Source of the DNA: OLB7 sp966250335
Lineage (GTDB): Bacteria > Bacteroidota > Ignavibacteria > OLB7
DNA length: 64,000 bases
Direction of reading: 5' to 3'
Assembly (NCBI GenBank): GCA_966250335.1
Contig: CBINGZ010000035.1
Location: 1 to 64,000 of the forward strand
The position numbers and the translations under genes were made by a program. Numbering within the stretch: the first letter of the stretch is position 1; each line of letters begins with the position of its first letter. A model generated the notes under the pieces. The model saw nothing but the letters and a program-made list of their open reading frames with translations. It was not told the DNA's origin and searched no databases. Shown in pieces: positions 51,756 to 59,933 of this stretch.

Positions 51756-53846
51756 ATGAATAACGATTTGAACTCAAGGAAACCGGTTCGCCCGCGGATG
51801 CCCCGTAAGGGTCCGGGGGGCGATGACGACGGGAACATCGGCCGCATCATGCGCACCGTGCTCATGTGGCTGATCATCTTCGTCGCCATGGTTGTCCTTT
51901 TCATGATCTTCAAGAACGGCACGGGCCAGCCCGTTCAGGTCTCCTACAACGAGTACAGACGGATCCTGGACAGCAACTGGATCGCCGAGGCCGACGTCAT
52001 CAAGTCGCAGTTGAACGACTACGAGTTCCGCGGCACCCTCAGGGAGCCGAAACAGGTCAGGTCGGAGGATGGTCAGCTCCACCCCGGCATCAGGAACTTC
52101 TCGGTCAAGCTGCTGGTGGTCGACGGCGCCGTGCAGCAGGAGTGGATCGACAAGGGGATCGAGGTGAAGCCGCACCAGCAGGATAGCGAATGGTGGGGCG
52201 CGCTCTTCTCCATTCTCCCCTGGATCGCCCTGATCGCCGTCTGGGTCTTCGCCCTTAGAAGAATGCAGGGGATGGGGACCAAGGGGATCTTCTCCTTCGG
52301 TAAATCCCGTGCCCGCCTTCTGAGCGAGAACTCCCCCCGCGTCACCTTCACCGATGTCGCCGGGGCCGATGAAGCGAAGGAGGAGCTGCAGGAGGTCGTC
52401 GAGTTCCTGCGCGAGCCCGCCAAGTTCCAGCGTCTGGGTGGAAAGATCCCCCGCGGCGTTCTGCTCCTCGGACCTCCGGGAACCGGCAAGACCCTCCTGG
52501 CGCGTGCCGTCGCGGGTGAGGCCGGTGTGCAGTTCCTCTCGATCTCCGGCGCCGACTTCGTCGAGATGTTCGTGGGTGTCGGCGCCAGCCGCGTGCGCGA
52601 TCTCTTCGACCAGGCCAAGAAGGTTGCTCCGGCCATCGTCTTCATCGACGAAATCGATGCGGTCGGACGCCAGCGCGGCGCAGGTCTCGGAGGAGGTCAC
52701 GACGAGCGCGAGCAGACGCTGAACGCACTGCTGGTGGAGATGGACGGGTTCGAGCAGAACACCGGCGTCATCATCATCGCCGCGACCAACCGTCCCGACG
52801 TCCTCGATCCGGCTCTTCTCCGTCCCGGACGTTTCGACCGTCAGGTGGTCGTCGACCGCCCCGATCGCCGCGGCCGCGAAGGAATCCTGAAGGTGCATAC
52901 GCGGAACATCCCGCTGGCCGAGAACGTCGATCTGGGAACCGTCGCCAAGGCGACCCCCGGCTTCGCGGGCGCCGATCTCGCAAACCTCTGCAACGAGGCG
53001 GCGATCTATGCGGCCCGCAGGAACGGAGATCGCGTTACGATGTACGACTTCGAGATGGCGAAGGATAAGCTGATGATGGGACTGGAGCGCCGCTCCATGG
53101 TGATGTCCGAGGAAGAGAAGAAGATGACCGCCTACCATGAGTCGGGGCATGTCATCGTCGGGAAGTTCATGCATCACAGCGACCCGGTCCACAAGGTCAC
53201 GATCATCCCGCGCGGTCGCGCGCTGGGAGTCACCGCCTTCCTGCCGGATGACGATCGTCACTCCCGCTCGCGCGAGTGGTTCGAGGCAAAGATCGCGATG
53301 GCGCTGGGTGGCCGCGCCGCCGAGCTTCTCATCTTCGGAAACTATACCTCCGGAGCGCAGGGAGATATCAAGGCGATCACCGGTCTGGCGCGCCAGATGG
53401 TCTGCGAGCTCGGCATGTCCGAAACGCTCGGTCCGGTCAACTACGCGTCGAGCGACGGCGAGGTCTTCCTGGGCCGCGACTTCGCCACGCATAAGGATAT
53501 CAGCGAGGCGACCGCGGAGATGATCGACAAGGAGGTCCGCCGGATCATCGACGACGGCATGTCGCGCGCGCAGGAGATCCTGAAGGAGCATATCGAAATG
53601 CTCCATAGAATGTCCCTGCTCCTGATCGAACGGGAGACGCTCGACTCCGAGGAGATCGATGCGGTGGTCAGAGGGGAGGAGCTTCCTCCGCTCGAGGTGA
53701 AGAAGATGCTCCAGGCCCGCATGGCGAGCGGACAGCAGGGGGATGGACGCGCCAACGGCAAGTCCGGAAGCGTCGTCGTGGGACCCGGCGTCGGCGGCAG
53801 GGGGTCCGATGTGAGCAAGGGGACGACCCCGCCGACCGAACGGTAA
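51756..53846 (+). CDS. ftsH: ATP-dependent zinc metalloprotease FtsH
   Basis: 696 aa from ATG 51756; the longer frame lacks the family N-terminus. Two membrane helices (about 33-52 and 150-166) flank a periplasmic domain. AAA+ module: Walker A GPPGTGKT at 239-246, Walker B VFIDEID at 295-301, second region of homology at about 343-361. The zinc site is HESGH at 461-465 (the family norm is HEAGH, so one conservative change). The C-terminal tail is Gly/Ser/Pro-rich. FtsH forms hexamers in the inner membrane and degrades membrane and regulatory proteins. Confidence 0.98.
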   Translation: MNNDLNSRKPVRPRMPRKGPGGDDDGNIGRIMRTVLMWLIIFVAMVVLFMIFKNGTGQPVQVSYNEYRRILDSNWIAEADVIKSQLNDYEFRGTLREPKQVRSEDGQLHPGIRNFSVKLLVVDGAVQQEWIDKGIEVKPHQQDSEWWGALFSILPWIALIAVWVFALRRMQGMGTKGIFSFGKSRARLLSENSPRVTFTDVAGADEAKEELQEVVEFLREPAKFQRLGGKIPRGVLLLGPPGTGKTLLARAVAGEAGVQFLSISGADFVEMFVGVGASRVRDLFDQAKKVAPAIVFIDEIDAVGRQRGAGLGGGHDEREQTLNALLVEMDGFEQNTGVIIIAATNRPDVLDPALLRPGRFDRQVVVDRPDRRGREGILKVHTRNIPLAENVDLGTVAKATPGFAGADLANLCNEAAIYAARRNGDRVTMYDFEMAKDKLMMGLERRSMVMSEEEKKMTAYHESGHVIVGKFMHHSDPVHKVTIIPRGRALGVTAFLPDDDRHSRSREWFEAKIAMALGGRAAELLIFGNYTSGAQGDIKAITGLARQMVCELGMSETLGPVNYASSDGEVFLGRDFATHKDISEATAEMIDKEVRRIIDDGMSRAQEILKEHIEMLHRMSLLLIERETLDSEEIDAVVRGEELPPLEVKKMLQARMASGQQGDGRANGKSGSVVVGPGVGGRGSDVSKGTTPPTER

Positions 53847-53868
53847 CGACAGATCAAGTTTTTCGATG

Positions 53869-53905
53869 AACCGCCCGCCCTCGGCTCTTCCGGGGACGGG
53901 CGGTT
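53869..53905 (+). terminator. Terminator after ftsH
   Basis: AACCGCCCG (53869-53877) pairs with CGGGCGGTT (53897-53905), followed by TCCGTTATCTTT. 22 bases after the ftsH stop. Confidence 0.75.
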
Positions 53906-54010
53906 TCCGTTATCTTTCCGTGACATATCTGTCGTAACCGTTGAAATGGTCCCTCGCGGCCACTGTATCGGAGGGCCCTTGTAATTTCTTCGGCGGCAAA
54001 TCCAGCACGC

Positions 54011-54721
54011 ATGGCAATACTCAAGGCACACGATCCCGGACCCGAACATCAGGTATCGGAGCAGCCGTCGCAGATCACGATGAAGAATGAGATCGTTCGC
54101 AAGTCGATCCATCTTACATCGATCGGTATCCCTATCATCTACTACTTCGTGACGCGGGAGACGATGCTCATACTCGTCGCTCCGGCCGCGGCGCTGGCGC
54201 TTGTTACCGACGTCGTGCGGTTCCGGGCGCCGAAGATCGACACGATCTTCCGTCGCTGGTTCGGTCCCATCCTGCGTCCGCATGAACGCTCGGCCGAGAA
54301 ACCGAAGATGAACGGCGCCACCTTCGTCCTTCTGTCGGCGGTCTTCTGCATCCTGATCTTTCCCAAGGCGATCACCATCACCGCGTTCACCGTCCTGATC
54401 GTCAGCGATACGGCCGGCGCCCTGATCGGACGGCCGTTCGGACGGCATAAATTCCTGCAGAAGAGTCTGGAGGGATCGCTTGCGTTCGTCGTCACGGCGA
54501 TCCTTGCGGTGCTCGTCTGGCGCGCGCTCTTCGACGCGCCGTGGGAGTTCTTCTATATCGGCGTCGTTGCCTCGCTGGCGGCGGCCGTGGCCGAGGCGAT
54601 GAGCTACGGCATCAACATCGACGACAACTTTACCATCCCGGCGACCTTCGGATCGATCATGTGGGGAGCGCTGGCGCTGATAGGGGGCGCCGCGATCGAG
54701 GCGCTCCTGCGCATCCCCTGA
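54011..54721 (+). CDS. Dolichol/phytol kinase-like membrane protein
   Basis: 236 aa with six or seven hydrophobic helices. IVRKSIHLTSIGIPIIYYF near the front, LIVSDTAGALIGRPFGRHKF and QKSLEGSLAF are the motifs of the SEC59/DGK1/VTE5 CTP-dependent lipid kinase family, related to CdsA. The lipid substrate (polyprenol, phytol or diacylglycerol) is not determined. ATG at 54011; ATG 54080 (MKNEIVRKSIHL) is an alternative start. Confidence 0.8.
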   Translation: MAILKAHDPGPEHQVSEQPSQITMKNEIVRKSIHLTSIGIPIIYYFVTRETMLILVAPAAALALVTDVVRFRAPKIDTIFRRWFGPILRPHERSAEKPKMNGATFVLLSAVFCILIFPKAITITAFTVLIVSDTAGALIGRPFGRHKFLQKSLEGSLAFVVTAILAVLVWRALFDAPWEFFYIGVVASLAAAVAEAMSYGINIDDNFTIPATFGSIMWGALALIGGAAIEALLRIP

Positions 54722-54757
54722 CGCGATACGGACCGATCGAACAGCACACGGAACGAT

Positions 54758-55195
54758 ATGAGCGAACCCGGCTCCACCCAACCACGCAGGAACATTCTCG
54801 GCTGGCTGCTCGGCGGCTCGCTGGCGGCAGTCGCCGCCCCCGCCCTGTATATCGTCGGACGATACCTTGCTCCTCCGCGCACATCGGTCCCCCCCGCCGT
54901 CGTGGGGGATGCGGAGCGACTCCCGCAGCAGGGGAAGATCGTGAAGGTGGGATTGAAGGATGCGCTCGTAAGACCGGAGGCCGACGGTTCGGTCGCGGCG
55001 TTCGATCTTCGCTGCACCCATGCCGGCTGCAACGTCCACTGGAAGGAGGAGACGGGAGAGTTCCGCTGCCCCTGCCACGGCGGAGTCTTCGATCGCGGCG
55101 GGAACGTTGTTGACGGTCCTCCACGTCGTCCCCTCGGCCGGTTGCGGGTGGAACGCTCGGAGGGGAGGATCATCGTGTTCGACGAGCCGGTCTGA
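54758..55195 (+). CDS. Rieske iron-sulfur protein of a cytochrome bc-type complex
   Basis: 145 aa. One N-terminal helix (ILGWLLGGSLAAVAAPALYIV) after a basic stretch. The 2Fe-2S ligands are Cys86 and His88 (CTHAGC) and Cys104 and His107 (CPCHGG), with Cys91 and Cys106 as the structural disulfide. It oxidises quinol with cytochrome b, whose gene follows after 3 bases. No cytochrome c1 gene is adjacent, as in green sulfur bacteria. Confidence 0.94.
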   Translation: MSEPGSTQPRRNILGWLLGGSLAAVAAPALYIVGRYLAPPRTSVPPAVVGDAERLPQQGKIVKVGLKDALVRPEADGSVAAFDLRCTHAGCNVHWKEETGEFRCPCHGGVFDRGGNVVDGPPRRPLGRLRVERSEGRIIVFDEPV

Positions 55196-55198
55196 ACC

Positions 55199-56617
55199 AT
55201 GGAACAGCACAACACCAACGAATCTCCGTTCGAAGGAGTGCGGGCGCTCCTCGCCGCGAAATCGGTGCCGCGCCGTCGCGGTTCGGTCTGGTACTATTTC
55301 GGCGGACTTACCCTCTTCCTCTTCGGTCTGATGGTCGTCACCGGGATCCTGCTGGCGTTCTACTACGAGCCGGGCGCCGGTCCCGCCACGACCTCCGACG
55401 GCTCCCCCCTGGTGGCCGCGCGGGTGACGGCGGAAGCCTCCTGGGAAGGAGCCGACTATACGGTCGGCGATATCGTTCCGATCCCCTACGATGCGGGACG
55501 GAAGGAGGCGCTGATCCCCGGCGAACTGAAGGGGAAGGTTGAGATCGTATCGGAACCGATGACCGGAGAACCGCTGGTCCCGAGCGCCGCCTGGGTCAGC
55601 GTGGAGCATACGATCATGCGCCGCGCCGCGTTCGGCTCGCTGATACGGTCGCTCCATTCTTATGCCTCGAACTTCTTCATCGCCTCTCTCCTGATCCACA
55701 TGTTCAGCGCCTTCTTCATGAAGGCATATCGTCGACCGAGACGTATGCTCTGGGTGAGCGGAGTCCTTCTTCTGCTGCTGGCGCTCGGGGCCGCGTTCAC
55801 CGGGTATCTGCTCCCGTGGAACAGGCTCGCCTATTTCGCCACACGGGTCGGTGTGTCGTATCCCGAGAATTTCATTCCGGGCGCGGGGGCTCTGGCGGCG
55901 GAGATCATGCGGGGTGGGGAGGATGTGGGGCGCGCGTCCCTGACGCGGATGTACGGGGCGCACGTGACGGCGTTGCCGCTGGCGATGGCCGCCCTGGTGG
56001 GATTGCATCTCCTCCTGCTCCAGTTCACCGGCCTGAGCGCTCCCGCGGGGTCCGGGCGGAGAGAGCGTGGAATCGATCTGGCGTGGTATCTGGGCGGGGG
56101 GGCGATCCTTCTGCTCGCGGGATATCCTATCGTGACGGGAGCGTTCGATCTTGCCTCTCCCTATGCGATACTTCCGCTGACTCTCCTGCCGGTGGTCGTC
56201 GCCCATATCCTGAGCGAGAGCGCGTCTCCCGGGCGAGAAGAAGGGGCGCCGATCCCGTTCTATCGTCATTACATCTATCGGGATTTTCTCTGCTGGCTGC
56301 TGGCGCTCGGCATTCTGGCGACGCTCGCGATCGCCTCGCCGTGGAGCCTGGGAGGGGAGGAGGGGTTGCCGGTGGATCTGACGAAGCCTCTCGCTGCGCC
56401 GAAGGGGATTCACCCGGAGTGGTACTTCCTGCCGGCCTTCCAGCTTCTGAAGATCCTCCCCGGGTTCTGGGCGCTCCTCGTGATGACGCTTGTCGGGGCT
56501 GTGTGGTTCGCCGTTCCCTTCCTCGATCGCGGGGGGGAGCGGAGTCCCGCCCTCACCCTCCTCGGTGTCGCCGTCGCGGCAGGTGGAGCAGGACTCCTCA
56601 TTCTCTCTCTTTCTTAA
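55199..56617 (+). CDS. Cytochrome b of a Rieske/cytochrome b complex
   Basis: 472 aa, with the N-terminal (b6-like) and C-terminal (subunit IV-like) parts fused. Haem ligand pairs are His153/His167 and His255/His270; the one-residue longer second spacing is the b6-type pattern. GYLLPWNRLAYFAT and the quinol-site motif PEWYF are present. An insertion of about 70 residues (60-130) lies between helix A and the first haem ligand. Next to the Rieske gene; no c1 partner is seen. The final codons (SLS-stop) run into a hairpin repeat. Confidence 0.94.
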   Translation: MEQHNTNESPFEGVRALLAAKSVPRRRGSVWYYFGGLTLFLFGLMVVTGILLAFYYEPGAGPATTSDGSPLVAARVTAEASWEGADYTVGDIVPIPYDAGRKEALIPGELKGKVEIVSEPMTGEPLVPSAAWVSVEHTIMRRAAFGSLIRSLHSYASNFFIASLLIHMFSAFFMKAYRRPRRMLWVSGVLLLLLALGAAFTGYLLPWNRLAYFATRVGVSYPENFIPGAGALAAEIMRGGEDVGRASLTRMYGAHVTALPLAMAALVGLHLLLLQFTGLSAPAGSGRRERGIDLAWYLGGGAILLLAGYPIVTGAFDLASPYAILPLTLLPVVVAHILSESASPGREEGAPIPFYRHYIYRDFLCWLLALGILATLAIASPWSLGGEEGLPVDLTKPLAAPKGIHPEWYFLPAFQLLKILPGFWALLVMTLVGAVWFAVPFLDRGGERSPALTLLGVAVAAGGAGLLILSLS

Positions 56618-56618
56618 A

Positions 56619-56689
56619 CTCTGTCTCCTCTGTGGCTCCCTGTTGTTTTCCTTAAGAGAAATAAACAGGGAGTCACAGAGGAGACAGAG
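56619..56689. repeat. Long hairpin (inverted repeat) between convergent genes
   Basis: The left arm CTCTGTCTCCTCTGTGG... (56619-56644) pairs with the right arm ending ...CACAGAGGAGACAGAG (56664-56689): about 26 pairs with a single G/T position that would still pair in RNA. Outer CT/AG-rich flanks extend the symmetry, and the neighbouring ORFs on both sides end in SLS-stop within them. Part of the right arm recurs at 40889. It may act as a bidirectional terminator. Confidence 0.85.
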
Positions 56690-56703
56690 ATAAGAGAAGA
56701 AAG

Positions 56704-59700
56704 TTAAGAGAGAGAGGCTCGGAGGGTGCGGAGGCGCTCGTCGACGGCGCTTGCTTCCTCCAGGCGCTCGAGTGCGCGGAGGACGCTTGCATACTCCTCC
56801 AGCGTCTCGGCCGTCTCCGGGTGGGCTCCCAGCGCGTTCTCTCTGATCTCCAGGGCACGAACGAAATGGGGCTCGGCCAGATGATGCTCACCCTTGTCGC
56901 GGAAGAGCGTTCCCAGGCCGTGAAGAGCGTAGGCAGTGTAAGGATGCTCCTCTCCGACGGCCTGTTCATACACCAGTCGCGCCTGGGTGTAGATCCGCTC
57001 CCCTGCCTCGAAATCCTTCCGGTCCTGCATCAGCTCGGCCAGGTTCGTCAGGGTCATGGCGCTGTAGAGATGCTCGGGACCGAACAGCTCCTCCCAGATC
57101 GAAAGCGTCTTCCGATAGAGCGGCTCGGCCGCCTCGAAGTCTCCCTTGTGACGATAGAGCACCGCCAGGTTGTTGTAGCCCATCGCCGTTGCCGGATGGT
57201 CGTCGCCGTAGACATTTTTCCAGATGTCGAGGGACTGATGGAAGAGCGGTTCCGCCTCATCCAGCCGCCCGGCGTTCCAGAGGTTGGTGGCGAGGTTGTA
57301 GATGCAGTCGGCCGTGAAGGGATGGTTGGAGCCGAGCACGCGATCACGGATCTCGATCACCTGACGGTAGAGCGGTTCGGCCTGCGCTACATTTCCCTGT
57401 TCCTCGTACGTCACGGCGAGCATCTTGAGGCTTGTCGCCGTCACGTGATGATCGGGGCCGTAGACCCCGGTGTAGATGTCGTGGGCCCGCTCGAAATAGT
57501 CGCGCGCGTTTCCGTACTCTCCCTTAAGGCGGGCCAGCTTCCCCAGGTCCATCAGCGTGCGGGCGGCTTCGGCGCCGGTGGAACCGAACTCTTCCTCGCA
57601 GATCGTCCTGATCCGTTCCAGCAGTTCACCCGCCTCCGTGTAGTTCCCCTGCTCCATAAGGACGCCGGCCAGACGGCGCATGCAGAGTATCGTCTCACGC
57701 TCGTTCGGGTTCGACTCGCAGATCGTCACCGCGCGGCGCAGGAGCGATTCGGCCGACTTGTATCGTCCGCAGACCTCCATGAAATTGCCGAGCTTGTCAT
57801 AGATCGAAAAGCGATCTTTCTCTCCCTCGGTGTTCTCCTCCAGCAATTCTATCGCCTGCTGATAGACATCATCCATCACCGCCAGGTCGCCCGCCGCCAG
57901 CCAGTAGCCGAGAAGATCGTACTGCTTCTCTTCCGGGGCGAACTCCAGGAACATTCCGATATCTGCCAGCGATCGTTTCAGGCGGTCGATCTCCTGGGCC
58001 TGCACGAGCTGCCAGGGGAGTTCATCCGCCTTGCGCGAGGAGATCGGCTGCTCCTCGAAGTAGTCGGCGATCCGGAGATGGAGCCCGCGATGCCGTTCGC
58101 TGCTGTTCCCCAGGTAGCGGTAGTCGACGGCGCTCCGGAGGAAGTCGTGGTAGAAGTCGAGGAGCCCGCCGCGCTGCATGAGCTGGTACTCCAGGGCCAG
58201 AAGGAAGGTGGAGAGATCGACCCGGCTCAGGCCGGTGATCTCCAGCAGTTCCGGCTCCGAGAGGCCGCGGCGCGACGACCAGATCAGGCTGAGGACGTTC
58301 TCCACGGTCGTGTGTCCGTAATCCTCCTCCAGTCGCGAGAGGACCCGCTGGAAGAGATCGCTCACATCGCTTGCCGATACATAGTAGTCGATCCGCTCAT
58401 CCAGCCGTTCGAACGAGCCGAAGATCCGGAGCTCTTCCAGCACCGTGCGGAGGAAGAGGGGGTTAGCGCAGTTCGGGTCGGCGGCGATCGTCTGCCGCTG
58501 TTCGGGGCTAAGCGCCTTCCGGAACTTCCCCAGGTAGTGGCGGATCAGTTTCTCCCGTTCCTCTTCGGTGAGCAGGTTCACCAGCATCTCGCGCCATCCC
58601 CGTTTCCGGAGCGCCTCGCGCGTGGTACCGCTGATGGTGGAGAAGAAGGCGCGGACGTTGGAATGAACGTGTCGCGGCATCCAGCGAAGCTCGTTGGAGT
58701 TGCCGGAGAGCTGGTTGAGGGCGTCGATGATCAGGATCATCGGTTCATGCTGCACCTTCGCAAGCCAGCTGGGGAACTCCTGTTCCAGTCCCTCCGGGGT
58801 CGTGGGAACATCCTCCTCCAGACTGTAGCGGTCCTTGATCTCCTGGATGATCCGTTCGATCACCGCCAGGTGACCCCCTCCCGATGAGGTGGCGCCGATA
58901 TAATGCTCCACGATGAACGCGTCGGGGTGGCGGAGTCTGTAATCATGGACCCAGAAGGCGAGGAGCGCGCTCTTTCCCGATCCCGGCTCGCCGACCACGA
59001 CGAGGGGCTGCTCGGTGCCGGTCGCGTGCCGTTCCAGCTCGTCGAGATATTCCTGGCGGGCCACGTAGGAGCTGCGGCGGGTGAGGGCGAACGCTTCATG
59101 GACGCGGCGCTCCCGTTCCAGCGGGGTGGGGGCGTTCTCCAGCGGGTACATCTCGTCGATCACGCGGAGCAGATCCTCGCGCACCAGTTTCCCCAGCGCC
59201 TCCGGCGAGCCGAAGTCCTCACGCACGGGATAGGTGCTGGCGCGGATGCGATCCTTCAGGTCGTGGAGTTTGGAGCGGAGCTCCTCGTCCGACTCCTTGA
59301 ATGCCTCGTTGGTCCGTTCGGGATCGCGGAAGTAGAAGAAGGCATGTTCGTCCATCGACTTGTTGTCGAGAACGCCGTAGAGGATTTCCATCTCCGTCAC
59401 CGAGACGTTGGCGTTGATGGCGCCTTCGATCCACGGGTGTTCCTCCACCAGTTCGGTATCCTTGCGGACATCTTCCAGGCGGGGCGTCCAGCCGTAGCGT
59501 TCCCCCAGGATGCCGATGAAGTAGGGACGGCAGCGATTGATCTCATCAAGACATATCTTCAGCACCTTCCCCTGCTCCGCCTCCTCGCGGGTCACCCCCC
59601 ATCGAAGGTCGATCTCGGTGAACTGGACTCCGCGGTCGCGGCATATCTGCCTGAGTTCGGGGAAGATATGCTTGATCAGATACTCCCGCTCGTTCTGCAT

Positions 59701-59784
59701 GTCGCGGAAGGTGGAGCTGATGAAGACGCGGATTTCCGGCGTCTGGTCGGTAGTGCGCGGTTGATCGTTGGCGGTGCTGCTCAT
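56704..59784 (-). CDS. DUF4062-NACHT-TPR STAND ATPase
   Basis: 1026 aa, no membrane helix. DUF4062 at about 17-160 (IRVFISSTFRDMQNEREYLI, EIDLRWGVTREEA, FIGILGERYGW). The NACHT/STAND ATPase follows: Walker A GEPGSGKS at 265-272, Walker B ILIIDALNQL at about 350-359, a helical arm to about 600. Kinesin-light-chain-type TPRs with 42-residue spacing run from about 650 to 1010 (YGPDHHVTATSLKMLAVTYE, NHPFTADCIYNLATNLWNAG). Animal NPHP3, NWD1 and TEP1 share this domain order in part. In bacteria such STAND proteins sense a trigger through the repeats and signal through the N-terminal domain, often in phage defence. The SLOG-like gene lies 149 bases upstream on the same strand. Confidence 0.9.
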   Translation of the reverse strand: MSSTANDQPRTTDQTPEIRVFISSTFRDMQNEREYLIKHIFPELRQICRDRGVQFTEIDLRWGVTREEAEQGKVLKICLDEINRCRPYFIGILGERYGWTPRLEDVRKDTELVEEHPWIEGAINANVSVTEMEILYGVLDNKSMDEHAFFYFRDPERTNEAFKESDEELRSKLHDLKDRIRASTYPVREDFGSPEALGKLVREDLLRVIDEMYPLENAPTPLERERRVHEAFALTRRSSYVARQEYLDELERHATGTEQPLVVVGEPGSGKSALLAFWVHDYRLRHPDAFIVEHYIGATSSGGGHLAVIERIIQEIKDRYSLEEDVPTTPEGLEQEFPSWLAKVQHEPMILIIDALNQLSGNSNELRWMPRHVHSNVRAFFSTISGTTREALRKRGWREMLVNLLTEEEREKLIRHYLGKFRKALSPEQRQTIAADPNCANPLFLRTVLEELRIFGSFERLDERIDYYVSASDVSDLFQRVLSRLEEDYGHTTVENVLSLIWSSRRGLSEPELLEITGLSRVDLSTFLLALEYQLMQRGGLLDFYHDFLRSAVDYRYLGNSSERHRGLHLRIADYFEEQPISSRKADELPWQLVQAQEIDRLKRSLADIGMFLEFAPEEKQYDLLGYWLAAGDLAVMDDVYQQAIELLEENTEGEKDRFSIYDKLGNFMEVCGRYKSAESLLRRAVTICESNPNERETILCMRRLAGVLMEQGNYTEAGELLERIRTICEEEFGSTGAEAARTLMDLGKLARLKGEYGNARDYFERAHDIYTGVYGPDHHVTATSLKMLAVTYEEQGNVAQAEPLYRQVIEIRDRVLGSNHPFTADCIYNLATNLWNAGRLDEAEPLFHQSLDIWKNVYGDDHPATAMGYNNLAVLYRHKGDFEAAEPLYRKTLSIWEELFGPEHLYSAMTLTNLAELMQDRKDFEAGERIYTQARLVYEQAVGEEHPYTAYALHGLGTLFRDKGEHHLAEPHFVRALEIRENALGAHPETAETLEEYASVLRALERLEEASAVDERLRTLRASLS

Positions 59785-59819
59785 GGTGTCCTATCCCGTG
59801 TTGCTGCGATCGGTTCTAC

Positions 59820-59921
59820 GATACGGGGCCGGCCGATACGGGACCGGCCTCCGTGTTGATATAAGTGGACATGCGGACCGCAGGGAACGGCCCGCCGTAA
59901 CGGCTCGGCGTAACGGCTCGG
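59820..59921. repeat. Two short tandem duplications between the SLOG and STAND genes
   Basis: GATACGGGGCCGGCC (59820-59834) is followed at once by a copy with one change (59835-59849). CGTAACGGCTCGG (59896-59908) is followed at once by a perfect copy (59909-59921). Both lie in the 149-base gap between the two genes. Confidence 0.85.
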
Positions 59922-59933
59922 CGCGGGATCGTC

